Shown here: positions 60,354 to 64,000 of the stretch, piece after piece
Position numbering within the stretch: position 1 is the first letter of the stretch
Layout of the letters: each line of letters begins with the position of its first letter
Assembly (NCBI GenBank): GCA_045124055.1
Contig: JBGVKZ010000009.1
Location: 5,574 to 69,573 of the forward strand
From: CALZKI01 sp045124055
GTDB lineage: Bacteria > Bacillota > Clostridia > Lachnospirales > Lachnospiraceae
Direction of reading: 5' to 3'
DNA: 64,000 nucleotides
The notes under the pieces: model-generated
Seen by the model: only the letters and a program-made list of their open reading frames with translations
Told to the model about the DNA's origin: nothing
The model's database searches: none
Translations under genes and position numbers: made by a program

Positions 60354-61004
60354 TTATGCCCTCCATACATTCAAAAATACTTCTTCTATACTGTCTCCTA
60401 CGAACACTTTATCAAAATCATCAAATTCTTCTCTGGTTGTAGTTCCAGTCAACACCGCAGCGAAATCAACACCCGCATTTTGAGCTGTTTTCGCATCAAC
60501 TAAGCTATCTCCTACATATAAAATTTCGTCACGTTCCACTTGAAGCCGGGTAATAGCGTATAATAATCCTTCTGGATTTGGCTTTGCTTCTTTTACGTCT
60601 TCTCCGCCAACAATTAAGTCTATCCATTTTGTTGCATCAAACTTAGTGAGTATCTGTTCAATTCTATAATGAAATTTCGTCGTAACGATAGCAATCTTAT
60701 ATCCTTTTTCGTGCAAATTTCCAAGTACTTTTTTAACACCCTTATATAACTGTGTGTTTTCCACCATGACTTGGTCTGCTTTTTCTTTAAATAATTGGCT
60801 AAACAGCTCTGCTTCTTCCAAATTGTCCATTTGAGTCAACGCCCTATATGTATCTTTTAAAGATAGTCCTATGGTCTTTTTAATCGTTTCAAGTTCTTCC
60901 CTCTTATAACCTAACTTTTCTAATGCATAGTTTATACTCAACGCAATACCATTCGTGGAATCGCCTAAAGTATAATCAAAATCAAAAATAATTGCTTTTA
61001 ACAT
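60354..61004 (-). CDS. HAD-family phosphatase (phosphoglycolate phosphatase-like)
   Basis: A 216-aa HAD hydrolase of the GPH/beta-phosphoglucomutase type. Motif I is DFDYTLGDST (nucleophile Asp, about 8), motif II IVTTKFHYR (about 110), the late Lys in AKPNPEG (about 147), and motif IV is VGDSLVDAKTAQNAG (about 168-182). A cap domain lies at about 15-85. Substrates include phosphoglycolate or small sugar phosphates. I chose the ATG at 61004 (GAGGG site) over an upstream codon. It follows the half-size DMT gene on the same strand. Confidence 0.88.
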   Translation of the reverse strand: MLKAIIFDFDYTLGDSTNGIALSINYALEKLGYKREELETIKKTIGLSLKDTYRALTQMDNLEEAELFSQLFKEKADQVMVENTQLYKGVKKVLGNLHEKGYKIAIVTTKFHYRIEQILTKFDATKWIDLIVGGEDVKEAKPNPEGLLYAITRLQVERDEILYVGDSLVDAKTAQNAGVDFAAVLTGTTTREEFDDFDKVFVGDSIEEVFLNVWRA

Positions 61005-61042
61005 CTTTTCCCTCACGCAATAAATTATTTTATTATGCCGTT

Positions 61043-61456
61043 TTATAATACCATAACCAAAGTTCCAATTCCTATTAGAACACAACCAATCAAAGATTTC
61101 ATTGTAAATTCTTCATGTAAAAAAACAAAGGCTAAAATCAAGGTAATTACCACACTCAATTTATCAATCGATACAACCTTTGAGGCATCTCCAATCTGTA
61201 ACGCTTTGTAGTAGCATAACCAGGAAGCTCCAGTTGCAAGTCCTGATAAAATCAGGAATACCCAGCTTTTTTTACTAATTTCCGCTAAGCCTGACTGTGC
61301 GTGTGTTAGAAAAACCATTCCCCACGCCATAACGACTACTACAACGGTTCTGATAGCGGTAGCTAAATTAGAGTTAACACCTTCAATTCCAACCTTTGCC
61401 AAAATTGATGTCAATGCAGCAAAAACTGCCGACAATAATGCTAATACAAACCACAT
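61043..61456 (-). CDS. Half-size EamA/DMT membrane protein
   Basis: A 137-aa protein with about five helices and only one EamA repeat, opening MWFVLALLSAVFAALTSILAKVGIEGVN and ending FVFLHEEFTMKSLIGCVLIGIGTLVMV. Half-size members function as homodimers or heterodimers. The SKVVSIDKLSVVITLILAFVF segment is typical of the EamA family. I chose the ATG at 61456, preceded by GGAGG, over a start 19 codons upstream. It is 38 bp from the HAD gene. Confidence 0.85.
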   Translation of the reverse strand: MWFVLALLSAVFAALTSILAKVGIEGVNSNLATAIRTVVVVVMAWGMVFLTHAQSGLAEISKKSWVFLILSGLATGASWLCYYKALQIGDASKVVSIDKLSVVITLILAFVFLHEEFTMKSLIGCVLIGIGTLVMVL

Positions 61457-61617
61457 ACCCTTTTCCTCCTGAGTGTTATGAGAATTTCTATCACTCATTA
61501 TATAATAATCCATTTTTTACCACAATATCTTTAATTTCAGCAAAAAGTATATTTTCTCTCTTTTTTTCAAATACTATGAAAGCAACTTTAAATTTCTTAA
61601 AAAGAATGGAGAAGTAA

Positions 61618-61938
61618 ATGAATATCGATAAAAAAGAAACAGCTGTAAAGGACGCTGGCAAAACACTCGCCTATGCCGCACTTGACGAAATTCCAACCCC
61701 TAAAGCAGATGCCAAAGAAATTGTAGGCTTGGTAAAATCCAGTGGAAAGATAACTGGGTATCAGCTTTCAGACGGACAAGTTGTATCAAAAGAACAGGGC
61801 GTCGCTATGGCTAAAAGTGGTGACATTTATGGGGTGGGCGTTGCTCACCGTAATGATTCAGAATATTTAAAGGCTTTACCAGATGGAAAAGAAAATAACA
61901 ATTTAGGTAATCTACCTTCAGTCAGCAAGAAAGAGTAG
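61618..61938 (+). CDS. DUF3892 domain-containing protein
   Basis: A 106-aa soluble protein whose middle (about 40-90, KSSGKITGYQLSDGQVVSKEQGVAMAKSGDIYGVGVAHR) is the DUF3892 domain. The family is of unknown function and often found in mobile regions of Firmicutes. It is a lone plus-strand gene with a GGAGAAG site and a strong terminator whose stem overlaps the stop codon. It marks the left edge of the accessory segment that runs to the end of the window. Confidence 0.75.
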   Translation: MNIDKKETAVKDAGKTLAYAALDEIPTPKADAKEIVGLVKSSGKITGYQLSDGQVVSKEQGVAMAKSGDIYGVGVAHRNDSEYLKALPDGKENNNLGNLPSVSKKE

Positions 61939-61957
61939 CAAAATGCTACTCTTTCTT
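61928..61957 (+). terminator. Intrinsic terminator overlapping the DUF3892 stop
   Basis: A 13-14-bp stem (AAGAAAGAGTAGC with its complement) has an AAA-type loop. The stop TAG lies inside the 5' arm. Confidence 0.75.
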
Positions 61958-61978
61958 ACCTTGTTATAATCTTGAATA

Positions 61979-62079
61979 TACCGCTGATACTGTGTTTTCA
62001 TTTAATTGTAAAAGATATTTTTTTCCCTATACTCCTCTGGTAAGTGCCATTGTACTGTGGGTGTTTGGGAGCGTCAAGG
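61979..62079. repeat. Direct repeat, copy 1 (about 101 bp)
   Basis: It begins TACCGCTGATACTGTG and ends GGGAGCGTCAAGG, matching 63135-63236 with four substitutions and one 1-base gap (about 95% identity). It lies 16 bp beyond the 3' end of a degenerate minus-strand gene, while copy 2 lies 9 bp beyond the DUF4926 gene, so each copy sits just after a small minus-strand gene. No coding frame covers it. Confidence 0.9.
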
Positions 62080-62095
62080 GAATATTATAGTTTTG

Positions 62096-62532
62096 TTACA
62101 TCTTTGAAATTTCTATTGTTGGTTCCCATTCAGTAACAATATCAATATTGTAATTTTGAGTAATTACAACATAATGTTTCAAATTTAAAATTTCTCCATA
62201 ACCCTCAGAAATTTGATTTATTTTTTCTGCAAATTCACCATCTTGCACCTCATAAATTATATTTTCAAAATCGTTATCCTTATATTTCTGTATTTCATTT
62301 TCAGAATAAAGTTTGCCTTGTACAATTCCTTCATCAAACATACGTACTTCCTGCCCCTGCCAGCATATAGCCACGGCGGCAGTAACCAAAATACCACCAA
62401 GCTTTTTACGGTATTGTCCAAAGCATCTATCCGGCTTTGGAATTCTCCATTAGTTTGAGTATATGTTGTATATTCGTAGTTGTCAATTTTATCCTTGTAT
62501 GCCCGGACTTCTGTAAGAGTATGTAATACCAT
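62096..62532 (-). pseudogene. Frameshifted small membrane protein gene
   Basis: Two overlapping frames make one protein if a single A is restored in an A5 run at 62403-62407. The first frame (from 62532, MVLHTLTEVRAYKDKIDN and on to RIDALDNTVK) would continue as KLGGILVTAAVAICWQG, a membrane helix, and then a hydrophilic tail ending TIEISKM. The restored protein of about 145 aa has a coiled-coil-like N-terminus, one membrane helix and an alpha/beta tail. No ribosome site is visible at 62532, so the 5' end may also be lost. The family is not recognised; a sequencing error is the alternative. Confidence 0.55.
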
Positions 62533-63134
62533 GTGTGCGATTTTAAGACCGAAATCGAGTCAGTTATCCATAATGAATTATTCTAGCTTTGCCTGTGAAA
62601 TATGAAAGTCACACTTTCTTAAGATAACGCCAAAATAAGTAGGGGCAAAAATAGTGCAGACTAAAGGCTTTATGCCGTCAAAAGTGACATAGACAGAGAA
62701 ACACCCATCGTGAGCGGTGTTGGAAAAAATGTGGTATGGCATAACTTTTTCTTTGACCAAGGAACTTTTTATTTCACAAACATTGTGCTGTCTATTCTAC
62801 TTTATTTTCGTTATAGATTATCATTAGATTATGTGAATGGATTGATTTTGAATGTTTCGATATCGTGTGTTGTCAAGAAGGAATGTCAATTATCTCAAAG
62901 TCACCATACAGGAAAAGGAATTAAACGAAGAATATGAAAAAACTTAATTTATCGGATGTACAAAGAAATATCATAATGCAATGGATAGATGCTATCTATA
63001 CACAAGAGGCTATTTATACAGTTGTTGCTTTTCGAATGGATATGCAATGCTGTTTTTCCTCGTTGATGCAGTTAACAGGCTTATGGGAACAGACATAAAT
63101 CAGCGGTATTTCATAACCTTTTAGGGTCTTAGAA
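62533..63134. other. Remnant-rich stretch between the direct repeats
   Basis: About 600 bp without a clear gene. A minus-strand frame (about 62578-62742, MPYHIFSNTAHDGCFSV onward) and a plus-strand 54-codon frame at 62934-63098 (MKKLNLSDVQRNIIMQWIDAIY onward) both read like protein but lack ribosome sites. In the region 62850-62945 an overlapping plus frame (FRYRVLSRRNVNYLKV) also looks coding and stops early. I read this as decayed genes of an accessory element. Confidence 0.35.
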
Positions 63135-63236
63135 TACCGCTGATACTGTGTTTTGATTTAATTGTAAAAGATATTTTTTTCCCTTATACTCCTCTGGTAA
63201 GTGCCATTGTACTATGGGTGCTTGGGAGCGTTAAGG
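63135..63236. repeat. Direct repeat, copy 2 (about 102 bp)
   Basis: The partner of 61979-62079, 1,156 bp away and in the same orientation. It ends 9 bp before the stop of the DUF4926 gene. The upstream borders also look related (CTTGAATA versus CTTAGAATA). Position after small minus-strand genes suggests a duplicated cassette 3' segment. Confidence 0.9.
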
Positions 63237-63245
63237 AGATTTCTA

Positions 63246-63443
63246 CTAATTTTCTACTAACTCCAAATCGTCTGGTAGCAGAGTACACTGTGCTTTGGGA
63301 TTACCTTCTTCATCTAGTATTTCAACTTCATAGGCCTCTTGTGGTTCCTCAAATACCATAAGTATAGCACCGAGTTCACCTTTTTTTACACCTTCTTCAC
63401 AATCTTTCATAATCTTAACTGTATCGTATTCCTTAAACTTCAT
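63246..63443 (-). CDS. DUF4926-like small protein, probable immunity protein
   Basis: A 65-aa acidic protein with the DUF4926 pattern: FKEYDTVKIMKD, KKGELGAILMVFEEPQEAYEVEILDEEG and LLPDDLELVEN, an SH3-like fold. These proteins occur next to polymorphic toxin domains and are taken as immunity proteins. It starts 12 bp after the DUF6883-like gene ends, with a perfect AAGGAGA site, so the pair looks like a toxin-immunity unit. The immunity role is inference from the neighbour. Confidence 0.75.
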   Translation of the reverse strand: MKFKEYDTVKIMKDCEEGVKKGELGAILMVFEEPQEAYEVEILDEEGNPKAQCTLLPDDLELVEN

Positions 63444-63455
63444 AATCTCTCCTTG

Positions 63456-63869
63456 CTAATCTTTTACATAAATTGTTATTAATTCAGGTATATCTGAGCC
63501 ATTCTTTGTTATCCAACCAGTTCTTACATTTACAGTATTACCATTTGGTCCCGTAATATGTATATCAACTGTATACCTCTGACCATACTGATCCAGTTTT
63601 CCTACTACAGCCTCACTGCTCGGTAATTTTTCATATATTTGTCTGACTAAATCATCTGCATTCAACTGATTATATCCTAATGCACTTTCAAATACCTTGG
63701 CTTTATTTCCTCCTACTGGGTGATTTGGATTTAATGCATATTCAGTTAATTTCTTGGGATTAATAGTTGCACTTTCAACATTAGGTATTGCATTATCAAT
63801 TGCTTTACTACCACCTACACCACCCACACCACCATAAAAATGCCCCGGCAACTCCACTCCATCTATCAC
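63456..63869 (-). pseudogene. N-terminally truncated polymorphic-toxin-like C-terminus (DUF6883-like)
   Basis: The C-terminal 100 residues (INPKKLTEYALNPNHPVGGNKAKVFESALGY to PELITIYVKD) match the DUF6883 type of domain found at the tips of polymorphic toxins. The segment before it (DGVELPGHFYGGVGGVGG) resembles the linker preceding such tips. The frame is open upstream of the ATG at 63869 to about 63930, with PPPNTVIDG just before it, but runs into the insertion-sequence end near 63900. So the delivery part of the toxin is missing and the ATG is only the first in-frame one. Translation is uncertain. DUF assignment is from memory. Confidence 0.65.
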
Positions 63870-63899
63870 CGTGTTTGGAGGTGGATCTATATTAAAAAA

Positions 63900-64000
63900 G
63901 TGGACACAATAAGTAACTACGTATTACAATAAACTAGACACCAAAAAGGAGGTATCTGAACATGTCCACAAACAAACATGGAACCCGCTATGACGAGGAG
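63900..64000 (+). mobile_element. Left end of an insertion sequence (IS3-like), continues beyond window
   Basis: A sequence starting near TGGACACAATAAG (63901) interrupts the toxin frame and leads, after about 50 bp and an AAGGAGGT site, to a transposase start. The terminal inverted repeat cannot be confirmed because the right end is outside. IS3 family is inferred from the OrfA-like start. Confidence 0.55.
63962..64000 (+). CDS. Transposase, N-terminal fragment (OrfA-like)
   Basis: Only 13 codons are inside the window (MSTNKHGTRYDEE). The YDEE motif followed by a helix-turn-helix is the usual start of IS3-family OrfA proteins. A perfect AAGGAGGT ribosome site nine bases upstream makes the start secure; the product class is tentative. 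Confidence 0.55.
   Translation, partial: MSTNKHGTRYDEE

Overview
The window is AT-rich, gene-dense DNA from a spore-forming, Gram-positive Clostridia member, most likely a gut Lachnospiraceae. This placement is an inference from five spoVA genes, a Csp-like subtilase, strong AGGAGG ribosome sites, PlsY, BioY and ABC-F proteins, and a DUF5721-like gene. Most genes lie on the minus strand. I saw no tRNA, rRNA or CRISPR array.

Region 1 (1-9.6 kb) holds a truncated response regulator, a lipoprotein form of ComEA, a small YdcZ-type membrane protein and an arginine regulon. The minus-strand operon argC-GNAT-argJ-argB-argD ends in an unexpected solute-binding protein. It diverges from argG across a control region with repeated ArgR-like dyads and a promoter on each strand. 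Region 2 (9.6-25.6 kb) carries a LytTR regulator, DegV, a zinc-ribbon membrane protein, spoVAE, a DMT exporter, RidA, a heterodimeric ABC exporter, a CheX-CheY fusion, spoVAD, ilvE, an ABC-F ATPase and bioY behind a BirA-like operator. Region 3 (25.6-33 kb) has a methyltransferase/GH3 glucosidase pair, spoVAC-AB-AA headed by a permuted-papain-like protein, plsY and an Rpn-type nuclease gene.

Region 4 (33-49.9 kb) has a purine permease, a TVP38 protein, CarD and a compact seven-gene operon (HD-GYP, TcdA, thioredoxin, RsmF-like methyltransferase, AI-2E family protein, a nuclease-like unknown and a ZIP transporter). It continues with a Csp-like S8 protease, LysR, an M18 aminopeptidase, a GH53 galactanase, GtrA, a DMT exporter and a CopZ-like protein. 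Region 5 (50-57.1 kb) is a TetR/MMPL/GLUG surface-protein locus followed by an IS200-type element. Region 6 (57.2-61.5 kb) has MBL, SDR, XRE, CPBP, HAD and half-size DMT genes. Region 7 (61.6-64 kb) is accessory: a DUF3892 gene, a frameshifted gene, a roughly 100-bp direct repeat, a DUF4926/DUF6883-like immunity/toxin remnant, and the edge of another insertion sequence.

The most interesting observation concerns the spoVA genes, which lie in three separated loci that stay collinear on one strand. spoVAD and spoVAE, about 7.7 kb apart, carry the same unusual 5' design. Each has a terminator-like hairpin whose 3' arm contains the ribosome site (GGAGG, seven T, ATG) and a sigma-G-like promoter buried between the hairpin arms. 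Read-through RNA from the vegetative gene upstream would fold, terminate and hide the ribosome site, whereas RNA started in the forespore would lack the 5' arm. This is a prediction from sequence only.
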